Shown here: in pieces, positions 11,409 through 20,874 of the stretch
Layout: each line of letters opens with the position of its first letter
Numbering within the stretch: the stretch's first letter is position 1
Source of the DNA: Hypomyces perniciosus
Lineage: Eukaryota > Ascomycota > Sordariomycetes > Hypocreales > Hypocreaceae
Reading direction: 5' to 3'
Length of the DNA stretch: 64,000 nt
Assembly (NCBI GenBank): GCA_008477525.1
Contig: SPDT01000007.1
Span: 2,480,001 to 2,544,000, forward strand
Notes under the pieces: generated by a model
Database searches by the model: none
What the model saw: the letters and a program-made list of their open reading frames with translations, nothing else
What the model was told of the DNA's origin: nothing
Translations under genes and position numbers: made by a program

Positions 11409-12353
11409 ACCTCAAGGCAGAATTCCAACTTCTGAGTTCTTGATGTTACAAACTCATGTCGATAAGCAAAAATGAGATGACATTAGTCGCAAGTAAGCCA
11501 ATTCAAAGAAATGAGTAAGAGGTCGCGTAATAACCAAGGGAAGGGAACAAAAAAGAGATGTGAGTGTGTAGTAGGAGGAGGAAGAAATGAGTTGAAGTGA
11601 AGGAGTAGGAGAAAAAGGCGACGGCCAAGTGACTCTCAGTCGGCGGGCAACTGCCAGGACTATATGCAAGAGAGCGCCAAAAAAAAGATCACAATGTTAG
11701 ATCCACTAAACCATACCCTATTGTCTATTATCAATATATTTCATGATGGACGTGAACAATACCCACGGCTAGCAGCAATGTGAGAAGCAACTCATGTCTA
11801 GATTACGAACCCGCCTGCCAATTCAAAGAGTGCGACCGGACCGACACCCTGAATAAAGGGTCAATGGGCATAAAGAAATTGTATAAAGGAGCTTTTCTTT
11901 GAGGGTTCGGCAATCGCCATTTCGAGGCTTTGCAGAGCCCTATGGCCTCTATTCAATGGGCCTTTGTTCTCTGTCAAGGTGATTGGGCTATTCCGTCTTT
12001 GGCAACCTGGGGGCTTAGCCGAGGAACTTCACGAGCAAGAGAGAAGTGAGGATTGATAGAATGCTAATCGTCATAAGAATTGCTCAATAGTCTATGTGTA
12101 TCTTTGGGTTGCTATACATAACTCACACAACACGCTCCCGATATTATTCTGTGTCATTATCTTGCTCAAACACTTTCTATGGGGGGAATCTCTCACTGAT
12201 CGATATATACGCCTGCCAATTCTGGCAAAACAAGAAATATCCCGATGCCATACGCCTGATATGCATTTCCTGTCGTAACCCGTGGCACGTAATCTTGTAT
12301 CGGCCGCCGTTCCCATTCAAGTCATCCATTCCGGAATGTTTATTATCCAGCTT
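11409..12353. other. dim-2 upstream / sld2 downstream spacer
   Basis: A 945-bp spacer holding the presumed dim-2 promoter and the sld2 3' UTR. It is AT-rich around 11.7-12.3 kb. No gene or RNA is recognised. Confidence 0.5.
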
Positions 12354-13878
12354 TCACCTCCTCCTGCGGAACCGACTGTTATAGCCTGGGCCACCCTTTG
12401 CTCCATGGTTCCGTAGTTTCAGCCTGTGGAAGTTGGCATGCGCCAATTCATTCACCTTTCTCGCGGCCTTCTTGACGACACCCTCCTTTTGTTGAGTAGC
12501 CTTGGTAGGCTTCTTGGCTTTGCTGCTCTGTCGAGCATTATCATCCTCCTCTGTATCTTCAAACTCGGCATCAGATTCGCCTGCAAGGTCTGATGCGGCA
12601 ACACCAGCTTGAGTATCCGGAACCACATCCTCGCCTTCTTCATCTCCACTCCCGCCGCCTTCTGCCAGGTCCGTTGGTCGCTTAGCTCGAGTTGGCCGCA
12701 TCTTAACCAATCTTGTCGTCCTCTTCTGTCCCTTCTTCTTGAATATTCGCAAGGGCCTGCCATCACGATCCACACCTTGTTCCGTGGGACTATCATATGC
12801 TCCTTCGTCGTCGAATCCACCAAGCGGCAACTGTCGGGCTTGACTGTCTGGCTCCAGAATGTCTTGCTTTGCAGGCGGCGGTTTAGGGATTGGTCTGCCC
12901 AAAGTGAATTCACCACTCTCAGCTTCCCGAAGAGCATCCATGTCTTCATCATGTGCTTCCTCTTCCACTTTCCTGAGACTAGCAACGATTTCGCTCAAGC
13001 CGCGAACAAGGGGCTTCCGCGGCAGCCGTAATGGAGCCGGGGCGTCAAATTCTGTATTCTCATCCAGGGCGGGGAGTGAGTGTCTCTTTAGAAACGCCGG
13101 GGTATCGAATTGAAGCTTGGATACTGATGTAGGTGTCCCTTCCATGGTTTGTCCATCCTTGTTTTTGAGCGGCGTCATGAAATGATTTAGTCGCTGCCGC
13201 TTGCTTGCTGACATTGGCGTCCGGCCGAGTTTTGCTATGCCGTCCTCATCAAAACTGCCCCTACGCTTACTAGGCGTTGCTTGAGGGTTTGACGGACGGC
13301 TGCCAGTCTTGCCACCGTCTCCAGCTTTCTTGGATGGCGTTCCTGACTCCCTCTCTACTAGAAGATCGAACAAGCCGAGGACCTTTCCGTCGCGCTGAGG
13401 CGTCGGGCCAAGGGATGTGATGGGAGTTGGACTAAAGAGCTTTCTTGAGACGGCGGGACTATTCATGAGCCCATCATTGTCGGCCTGGGCGGACGGTTTG
13501 GAAGGAGTCTCGGCATATTTCGTTCGCTTCAAGGGCGTCTCAGCGGGAGCAACATCCGATGTGCGCTTCGAAGGCTTCGATTTCGATTTAGAGCTGTCTG
13601 CCGAAGTAGGGACAACTTTGCCGGAAATGATGTCGCGAAGTTTATTGTAATCTTTGTATTTCTGGGCTATATCATAGTCTTAGTTAGCCTCGAGTCTCTT
13701 TCTCTGGTCGACTCGTGGAAGAAGTGGTGGCTGTACCAATGATCGGGTTGTTCTTGATGTCGTCTCGTCCAGGCTTCTTCCCGCCATGGGTCTTGGCCCA
13801 GTCTGCCTCCCATTGCTTGAGATCTGCTCGGACTTTCTGGGCTCGTGCCTCGTACTCTTGTTTCGTCTGGTCGTCCAT
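12354..13878 (-). CDS. sld2: DNA replication regulator Sld2
   Basis: Two exons: 13878-13737 and 13666-12354, with a 70-nt intron carrying a GCTAACTAA branch site. The protein is 484 residues. Sld2 (Drc1/RecQL4 N-terminal family) is phosphorylated by CDK and joins Dpb11 to load the replicative helicase at origins. The N-terminal block across the splice is diagnostic: LKQWEADWAKTHGGKKPGRDD, then IAQKYKDYNKLRDIISGK. Many SP/TP sites follow (RKLFSPTPITSLGPTP, RTPMSASKRQRLNHFMTPLK), as expected for a CDK target. An acidic segment and a very basic Arg-rich C-terminus end the protein. The start is the ATG at 13878; a GTG two codons upstream is not needed. It is divergent from the RING gene, sharing a 476-bp promoter region. 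Confidence 0.9.
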
Positions 13879-14354
13879 TATCACGAGGGAGGAGTGGTCG
13901 AGTCTCTGCTGCGCGATGTGATGCTAAGCAGAGGACAGGACCATCAACAAGGTCTGTCTTGGTTGATAATAGCAAGATATACGAAGTACTCCGTACCAAG
14001 TCATTAATACTCGTAGTATTATTAGTACCACTACTTCGCACTCGGCATTATTTATGACGAAAGTGCACAAAAGATTATGTGGTAGTGGGGAATCGCGGTG
14101 GAACGCGTTTGTGGACGCGCCATACGAAGTAGTACATACCTAGGCAAAATCAATTAAGCCGGGCTGCCACTCACTCACTCTGCTCCGCTAAAACGGCCGG
14201 CGCGATCGGCCTCTGGCGCCGGCTTGCCCCACGAACTACGAACTAAGGTACTCTGTACTTCGTACTTCGTACATACTTCGTAATATGCAAGACATCTTTC
14301 TGTCTTCCTTGTCTTGCATATTCAACACACTCGACGAGGCTGTCGCTTTGAAGC
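13879..14354. promoter_or_regulatory. Bidirectional promoter region with clustered TACTYCGTA motifs
   Basis: A 476-bp spacer between divergent sld2 and the RING gene. It holds six copies of TACTYCGTA (13980, 13987, 14123, 14256, 14263, 14274), the first two and the fourth and fifth overlapping. A regulatory role is inference only. Confidence 0.45.
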
Positions 14355-15440
14355 ATGGAGTGCGGTTCGGGCCACGACAATGACGACCTACAACGTCGTG
14401 TGCTCCAGAGTACGCTCGATGAAGTGGCGGCACGAGAGGAGCGTGCTACCGACTGCTGCGTCATCTGCCTCGAGATCATCAGCGCGCCTTGCGACTTGCT
14501 TCCATGCGGGCATCACAACTTCGACTACCTCTGCATCATAAGTTGGCTGTACGAGACACCTGTATGCCCGCTTTGCAAAGCCCCCGTGTCCAGAGTGCTC
14601 CACGGACCGCCACAGCACCGCCAAACGACCTTCTTTGACCTCAAGCCCCAACCGCCAAAGGCCTCTCAACCGCCTCGCTCCTCGAGGAGATTCCTTCCTT
14701 CGTCCCTCGACGACCGTCGGGTACGGCCTCCAATTCGCCGCTCACGAGACAGGCAACGCACGGAACTTGGATTTCCAGCTACGCCTTTGGACGAGGTTGG
14801 CGGGAAGCGGCACGAAATATATCGCCATAAGCTATACTCGAAACATGTCGGTTCAAATCGCCTCTCGCACTACCGCGAACTTACCCCCGCCATGTTCTGC
14901 AACGACAACGAGCTTGTCTCGCGCGCACGCATGTGGATTCGCCGCGAGCTACAAGTCTTCTCCTTCCTTGTCGTCGACGAGACGGAAACTATGATGCCCC
15001 GTTCCGAAGATGGCAGCGCGAGGGTTGCTCTGGAGCGACGGCGGGCTAATAATGCCGAGTTTCTGATGGAGTACATCGTTGCGATTCTAAAGACGGTAGA
15101 TATAATGGGCAGCGCTGGCCAAGCTGAGGACATGCTCTCTGACTTTCTGGGCCGAGAACACACGAGACTATTCTTGCACGAGCTGCGGGCGTGGCTAAGG
15201 AGTCCATACACAAAACTCGAAGACTGGGATAGGGCAGTTCAGTATGACACGACTGAATTAAGAGATAGGCCTACCACAACCAATTCAGACCCGCGACAGA
15301 ACCAGAATGGGCATAGAGGGACAAGTGATCGGGACTCTTACCGTCCCAATAATTCGCCAAGAAGGCACCACAAGAGGAGACATTCATCACGATACGAGCC
15401 TTATCGGAATAGAGGCCACAGGAGCGAGACTAAGGAATGA
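14355..15440 (+). CDS. Topors-like RING-finger E3 ubiquitin ligase
   Basis: Single-exon, 361 residues. An N-terminal RING (residues 34-74) has Cys35-x2-Cys38, Cys51-Gly-His53, Cys60 and Cys71-Pro-Leu-Cys74. A downstream helical region ends in LFLHELRAWLRSPYTKLEDWDRAVQYDT, which resembles the PWI-like part of human TOPORS after its RING. The C-terminus is Arg/Ser/His-rich (about residues 325-361), as in nuclear RNA- or chromatin-associated proteins. At the RING position normally filled by Cys or His in the CGHxFCxxC pattern this protein has Asp57 (CGHHNFDYLC). An E3 ligase role is inferred from the fold; the substrate is unknown. The ATG at 14355 lies 40 codons before the RING finger's last ligand pair begins. 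Confidence 0.75.
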   Translation: MECGSGHDNDDLQRRVLQSTLDEVAAREERATDCCVICLEIISAPCDLLPCGHHNFDYLCIISWLYETPVCPLCKAPVSRVLHGPPQHRQTTFFDLKPQPPKASQPPRSSRRFLPSSLDDRRVRPPIRRSRDRQRTELGFPATPLDEVGGKRHEIYRHKLYSKHVGSNRLSHYRELTPAMFCNDNELVSRARMWIRRELQVFSFLVVDETETMMPRSEDGSARVALERRRANNAEFLMEYIVAILKTVDIMGSAGQAEDMLSDFLGREHTRLFLHELRAWLRSPYTKLEDWDRAVQYDTTELRDRPTTTNSDPRQNQNGHRGTSDRDSYRPNNSPRRHHKRRHSSRYEPYRNRGHRSETKE

Positions 15441-15908
15441 GAATTACTAGGCAGCTTGGAGTATGACTTTGGATGACAGAAGAACGGCGGAATATGATAC
15501 CCATAAGACGGAGCGATTACCTTCATGAATAATGAATTATATTAGATAGTATTAGAACACAAGAGCACATACAGCCTAGGCAACGCACATGAATCAGGGG
15601 TTGCTATTTTAAGAAATTCACTTTTGATACATGATATGAGAGATATGACTCCTTCAGCAAAATACTAGTACCGTTGGTTCATCACCACTCCGCAAAATGG
15701 GCGGAAGTCCGCCAACTAAAGGAGTCGGACACGCAATCGTTGAGAACGACTCTCCGAGGACTATTATAGGTTGCCTCCTTTCCCAAGACAGAGAATAAAT
15801 AATATATAATACCCGAGTCTGCTCAATCATTGCGCCTTCACACATCAACATATCCTGAACACAACACGCATTAAAGTCATTCACACAACACAACTCAACC
15901 AACTCATC
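15441..15908. other. Spacer between RING gene and frnE-like gene
   Basis: A 468-bp AT-rich spacer between two genes on the same strand, holding a 3' UTR and a promoter. The last 70 bp before the ATG at 15909 are rich in ACA/CAACA, as is common in fungal 5' leaders. No other feature is seen. Confidence 0.5.
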
Positions 15909-16586
15909 ATGACCAATTACGACATCACCATCATATCAGACACCGTCTGCCCCTTCTGCTACCTCGGCCGCGCCCACCTCGCCCGCACAATCTCTCTCTT
16001 CCGCAAAACCGTCCCCGGCGCCTCATCCTCCACCTTCACCATCCGCTGGCACGCCTACCAACTCAACCGCTCCGCAGCTCCCGGCATCTCCACGCCCGTA
16101 ACAGACATTGCCGTGGAGAAGTTCGGCGCGCATCGGCTCCCCGCTAAGCAGGCGCGCATGGCGCAGCTCGGCGAGTCGGCGGGCTTCAACTTTACGTTCA
16201 AAGGCCGCATCGGCAATACGCGGGACTCGCACCGTGTGGCGCATCTGGGAAGGCAAGTCGGCGGGTTTGAGATGGAGGATCGGGTTATGCAGGAGGTCAT
16301 GCGCATGTTCTTTGAGGATGGCGGGGATATCACTTCCCACGAGGACTTGGCTGGTGCGGCAGAGAGGGCGGGCATTGAGAGGGAGGTGGCGAGGAAGTGG
16401 CTGGAGGACGGGTCCGGGGGTGAAGATGTGGATAGGGAAGTTGATGAGGCGGAGAGAATGGGTGTGAAGGGAGTGCCCAAGTTCATTATCGATGGCAAGT
16501 ATGAGGTTGATGGGGCGGATGATGTGTCGGCTTTCTTTGAGGGATTGTTGCAGGCGAAGGAGGAGAAGGAGAAGACTGCAGCGTAG
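15909..16586 (+). CDS. DsbA-family (FrnE-like) thiol oxidoreductase
   Basis: Single exon, 225 residues, with no signal peptide, so probably cytosolic. It is a DsbA-like thioredoxin-fold protein of the FrnE / 2-hydroxychromene-2-carboxylate isomerase group. The N-terminal strand is followed by the CPFC redox motif (Cys14, Cys17) in ISDTVCPFCYLG, a helical insertion (residues 60-160) with GNTRDSHRVAHLG, and the cis-proline loop GVKGVPKFIIDGKYEVDGAD near residues 190-210. Members reduce or isomerise thiol substrates, some in polyketide pathways; no such pathway is present here, so the substrate is unknown. The length matches the family (about 210-230). Confidence 0.88.
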   Translation: MTNYDITIISDTVCPFCYLGRAHLARTISLFRKTVPGASSSTFTIRWHAYQLNRSAAPGISTPVTDIAVEKFGAHRLPAKQARMAQLGESAGFNFTFKGRIGNTRDSHRVAHLGRQVGGFEMEDRVMQEVMRMFFEDGGDITSHEDLAGAAERAGIEREVARKWLEDGSGGEDVDREVDEAERMGVKGVPKFIIDGKYEVDGADDVSAFFEGLLQAKEEKEKTAA

Positions 16587-16660
16587 CAAAAGGGCTGTCC
16601 ATTTCGTTCGTGTATTGGGTATCATTTCAAGGGGCGCCAACACTTATACAATACATCCTC

Positions 16661-17493
16661 TTACATGCTCCTCAATCCCCCGAGATCCTTCTCCATCGAC
16701 CTCAGCCTCGCCTGAAGCTCCCTCTTCCTCACCTCCATCTGCCTCGCCTCCTCCTCCTCCCTCCGTAAATCCTCCTCCGTCCACACCCCACTCTCATCCT
16801 CCACTTCTGCATCCTGCCCATTCTCCTCCTCATCCTCATCGTGGTCCATCCATCCCTTGTTCATGCTTGCCAACTGCTCCGTCTGCTCCGCCACTCTAGC
16901 CTCATAATACGCCGTCGTATTCTTCCCATTGCGGTATCTACTCCGCAGCGCAGTAATCGTCTCCCGAGCACCAGGCAGCTCATACACGCCACAGAGCTTC
17001 TCCGCGCCTCGCAGGAGCACTTCCACGTCGATATCACCCTTGCGGTCTGTCTCGCCCCGACGAAGCTGTTCGTGCATCTCACCACCCAGGACAGCTGCGA
17101 CAGCCGTGTGGCGCCGAGGATTCGACTTTGCACCGCTCCGCGCGGGCGGGCCTGTGGTTACTTCGCCCTCGGCAACGTTGAAGACCGTTTGTCGTCGGTT
17201 CGACGACGTTTTGACCTCTTTCTCTGCAGATTTCGAGGGCTTCGATGGAGGGGGCGGCGGAGGGACGGAGAATAAGGCGCGTTCGTGGGCTTCGGTGTCG
17301 CGGATGAGAGATGTGATGTCGTGGTTGGACAGTAATGCATTGGTGAAGATCTTGGGGGGCGGGAAGCTGCCGGGTTCATGTAAGTTATTTGAGGTGGTAT
17401 GCTTGAGGATATCGGGGTCAGAGCGTACGGGAGGGAGTCGATTTCTTGACAGGAGTAGTTGATTTGCTCGAGGTGAGCTGCCAGGAGAGACAT
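16661..17493 (-). CDS. spc34: DASH complex subunit Spc34
   Basis: Two exons, 17493-17429 and 17366-16661, joined across a 62-nt intron, give 256 residues. Spc34 is one of ten DASH/Dam1 subunits that couple kinetochores to spindle microtubules. Family signatures are MSLLAAHLEQI and SCQEIDSLP at the N-terminus, then (after the splice) FPPPKIFTNALLSNHDITSL with IRDTEAHERALF. The C-terminal third is a charged coiled coil (WTEEDLRREEEEARQMEVRK). If the intron is ignored, exon 1 runs on in a wrong frame, and the second open frame appears to start at residue Met118; both views are artefacts. The gene converges on the FrnE-like gene with only 74 bp between the stop codons. Confidence 0.9.
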
Positions 17494-18925
17494 TGTGAGA
17501 AACTGGCTCCGGTGTCGTGAGACGAGTCTATTGAATGTATGTTACAGCTTTCGAACAAGAGGTTGGGGCTTTGTTGGAGCGCCAATTAAGCTGATTTGAA
17601 ACTGCTTGAGGGCAGAGGGCACAGGGCAGAGTCGTGGATATCAAGGCGAGTTTCTATGGAATAGTAATAGAAGTCAACAAAACACGACTATGGAGGGGTC
17701 GTCATTTCGTACGGATACGTAGTGAATCTACTAATCGATACCCCACTAAGACGATCCACAGCGGGGCGTACCCGTAGTCCCACACCACCTCCTCGAAGTA
17801 CCAAATCAGGACATGAAATGAACCTCAGACCAAGAGATTTATACCTGTATTACGCTTTTAGTATTGTATTATGGCGATTGATGACTTGACCTGTTGAGAA
17901 AACGGAGCCGATATCTCATGCTTCAATACATCACTATGTAGTACAAAATCTCTTAGAGACTCGGGTGCTCGCCTCACACGCGAGAACGCCAACGTGATCC
18001 TCTACACGTAAGGTGTGCTCTCGTCCGACCTCGCCTGGCAATGTTAGTTTCGCTTAGGGGAGCCTCGGTTTGGGTAGGTAGGCAACAGTTTCCGCCAGCG
18101 AAGCTGTTTGTGCCAATTGTTCGAATTTCTCTAATAAAGTCGGAGAGGTATCGAATCAATAGGGATTGGTATCGCTTGCTATGGAAGAAGAGCTTTGGTC
18201 TTGAACTCACCTTCGGGTTATATTGCAGATGATGCTTCTCCGCGGTCTGAGCCTTACGGCAGGCTTGGGGGCCCCTGCACGACTGACGACGTAGACGACA
18301 AGTTAAAAAATGGATCTTATCGTGCCATGAAGTTTACACCTTGATGGAAACTAGCCGTCCTGCCATGTATCACCACAGAAGCAAAAGAAGGAGGGAAACC
18401 TGGAGCAACACCAGTCTATTTTGTCTATCAAAGTATAAAACGCTAGTTACCTAATAATACCAAGTGTCCTGCCATAGATGCGAGCACATGTACCTCCATA
18501 TTCCGCCGAGTCGAAAGCGCAAAAGCAATGGTCTATAAGGTATCCAAGAGAAGGAAAGAATTTTTGCGGGCGCTGAAATCGAGAGCAAAATCAAGACGCA
18601 ACAGGGACAGCCGTGGTATCCCCCCTCGTAGTCAAGATCCCAACTCCTCCTAGCGGGTTTAGAGGGATCCGGTGACCAGACTAGGGGGGTCACCAATGCG
18701 GAGGTTCACGAGTTGACGCCTTGTCAGCCCTGTCCACCAGTACAATGCACCAGGGAGTATTACTCCATACCCAGCGCCCGGATAGAGTTTTATCAGGGGC
18801 ATGTGGAGGCCTCTGCTTTATTTTTTTCGTAACGTCATTCATCATCACCGTCGTCATATCGTTTTGCTTCGCTCGTAAATGCTGCAATATGCTCAAGCCA
18901 CCACCGTTTTGCTTCCGTTTTTTTT
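17494..18925. other. 1.4-kb spacer
   Basis: Between spc34 (5' side) and the 3' end of the acidic protein gene. No open frame with family features, no 5S rRNA or tRNA pattern, and no TACTYCGTA copies were found. Confidence 0.45.
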
Positions 18926-20047
18926 TTAGTTCGAGTCCGTCTCCATAATCTCCATGGTGTAATATGGCAGCTCCTGTGCGAGACGCAGCTCGTTTGCATA
19001 CTCGTCGTCACTTGAGTTGGGCTCCTCCAGCTCGTCGATTCGTGGCGCTGGGGGATCCTGGAAGAGCAAGCTGCCACGATGCAGTCTCTTGCGGAAGCGT
19101 CGAGCACTGGATCCGACCTCGTTGACGTCTAGAGCCCCGTCGTTGTCATCCGAGTCACTGAGTTCACTATGTGTCCGCTTTCCGAAGCTGCTAGACACGC
19201 TCACTCTTCGGATGCGTTTGAGCTCCTGCTGCCTCCTGATAAATGCAATCTCGTCCAAACCAAGCTCGCCTTCGTTGTCTGATGTTTCGTTGCTGCAATT
19301 GAGGTTCTTGAGGTTCTGCATCATGCCCTTGTCCAAGTCCTTGTGCCGTGACCTAGAACGGCTCCGGTTCGACTCGATCTCGGTAGGGAAGAGAACGTCC
19401 AGACCTTCACAATCGCTATCCATTGGATCCACGTCCTCTATTGTGAAGTCACAGGCCTCGGTTGGGGCCGGGACTGGGGCTGGGGCTGGGGTAGTGGCGT
19501 GCACAGGGACTTCTCGTGCAGGCTTGTTCGACTCGGCCTCTGATTCAGCCTCAGAGCCAGCTGCAGCTTCCGATTCAGATTCAGATTCCGAGTCAGCATC
19601 TGATTCCAATTCCGAATCCGCCTCTGAATCCACATCTGCATCCAACTCTTCAGACTGGGAGGCCTCGCCTCCAGCCGGATTAATTTGAGGCTGTGGCGGT
19701 GCGTTGGGTAGGCTGACCACGCTGGCGCTCTCGGAGGAGGCGTCGTCGGTCGGATCCGCTTGAGCATCAGATGAGGAGGATGACGATCGAGGACTCAATT
19801 GCTCCACCGGACGGTAGCTGAATTGATGTCCATTTCCGTAGGGCTTGATGTTAGGGTCCTGAGCAAGCGTGTTGGCAAAGAGATAGAACTGCGACTGGGT
19901 CTTCTTGCGTGGGAGCAGCGGCGAGGCGATTGGCGTGTCAGGCGGTGAAGTCGGGTCGACGGTCTGCAAGGCCGACATCTGAGCTGGCAAGAGCTTCAGA
20001 TTCGGCGTCGATGACCGCCGTCGAAGGTTTCTACTGCGTCTGACCAT
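18926..20047 (-). CDS. Acidic low-complexity protein of unknown function
   Basis: Single exon, 373 residues. I do not recognise the family. The N-terminus is very basic (MVRRSRNLRRRSSTP), followed by a better-structured block, KTQSQFYLFANTLAQDPNIK (about residues 49-68). The middle is dominated by Asp/Glu/Ser runs (about 130-180), then RSRSRSRHK, and another ordered-looking part: LDEIAFIRRQQELKRIRRVSVSSSFGKR. The C-terminus repeats an acidic patch and ends YYTMEIMETDSN. The pattern of basic patches and acidic Ser-rich tracts suggests a nuclear protein controlled by phosphorylation, but this is inference. The start ATG at 20047 follows a leader with tandem TTGTATGG repeats. Confidence 0.7.
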   Translation of the reverse strand: MVRRSRNLRRRSSTPNLKLLPAQMSALQTVDPTSPPDTPIASPLLPRKKTQSQFYLFANTLAQDPNIKPYGNGHQFSYRPVEQLSPRSSSSSSDAQADPTDDASSESASVVSLPNAPPQPQINPAGGEASQSEELDADVDSEADSELESDADSESESESEAAAGSEAESEAESNKPAREVPVHATTPAPAPVPAPTEACDFTIEDVDPMDSDCEGLDVLFPTEIESNRSRSRSRHKDLDKGMMQNLKNLNCSNETSDNEGELGLDEIAFIRRQQELKRIRRVSVSSSFGKRTHSELSDSDDNDGALDVNEVGSSARRFRKRLHRGSLLFQDPPAPRIDELEEPNSSDDEYANELRLAQELPYYTMEIMETDSN

Positions 20048-20139
20048 GGTTTGTATCGTTGCCCTTCCTTCGTCGTCGTTGAAAAAAAACGGATGTAAAC
20101 GGTTCCAATTCGTCGCGACGTAAACGTATGTATGTGTGG

Positions 20140-20163
20140 TTGTATGGTTGTATGGTTGTATGG
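20140..20163. repeat. TTGTATGG x3 tandem repeat
   Basis: Three perfect copies of an 8-bp unit, about 95 bp upstream of the start codon of the acidic protein gene, probably in its 5' leader. Confidence 0.75.
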
Positions 20164-20838
20164 TTGGAGGGCGGCTCCCTCTCTGTCTTTGTTTGTTTGT
20201 TGTCCCCTGGGGAAATAATAAAACGTTGTCTCGGCCGTCTCGACCTCGTGTTTCGGATCAGCGGTACGTGTGATTGCTAGTGGTACGGAGTACGGAGTCG
20301 TATGTAGTATGTAGTATGATGAATCGGATCGTTGGCCTTGCCAGTGCGTGGGGCACCTCAGTTGGAATGGAGAAGGGGGAAAAAAAATTCAAGAGTTGCT
20401 GCGCGGGGTGCAGCCATCAATCAGCATCAAAAAAAAAAGGCAGAGAGCAATCCGCACGTACATACGGTTACAATGACAATGCGCAGCCCGGGGTGTGTGT
20501 GGCGGAAAACGTGAGGGGAGCAGGGGCCTTCTCGCCAGATAGATAGATAAGATATGTCAAACTTGCAGCCAAAAAAGACGTCAAGAAGTCAGGGTCCAAA
20601 GGAGGAACCTCCAGCACGGAGAAGAGGATACTAGCCGGCTTGTGATTGGGAGCATGATAAATTGCCTGGGGAACGGCTTTTGAGGCCCTGGTCTGGTCGT
20701 CGGTCGACGTGTTGGTTACACCCTCTCGGCACCCACACGGCGGCTTTGGTTGTCGTAGGGAGAATCAAAGGCGCGGGAGAGCAGAAGTAGGGAGAAGGGG
20801 GGAGAAGAACGAGGAAGCCTAGGTGAGGAGGAACCGGA

Positions 20839-20840
<2 letters not shown>

Positions 20841-20873
<33 letters not shown>
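20841..20873. repeat. (AGC)11 microsatellite
   Basis: An uninterrupted 33-bp AGC tract about 800 bp upstream of the acidic protein gene. It lies in no supported coding frame. Confidence 0.9.

Positions 20874-20874
<1 letters not shown>

Noticed and set aside
16023..16643. 206-codon open frame antisense to the FrnE-like gene
   Set aside because: A shadow of a GC-rich coding sequence; the sense strand carries clear DsbA-fold motifs.
17974..18232. Possible 5S rRNA or tRNA in the 18-kb spacer
   Set aside because: I found no 5S internal control region or tRNA A/B boxes when reading both strands.
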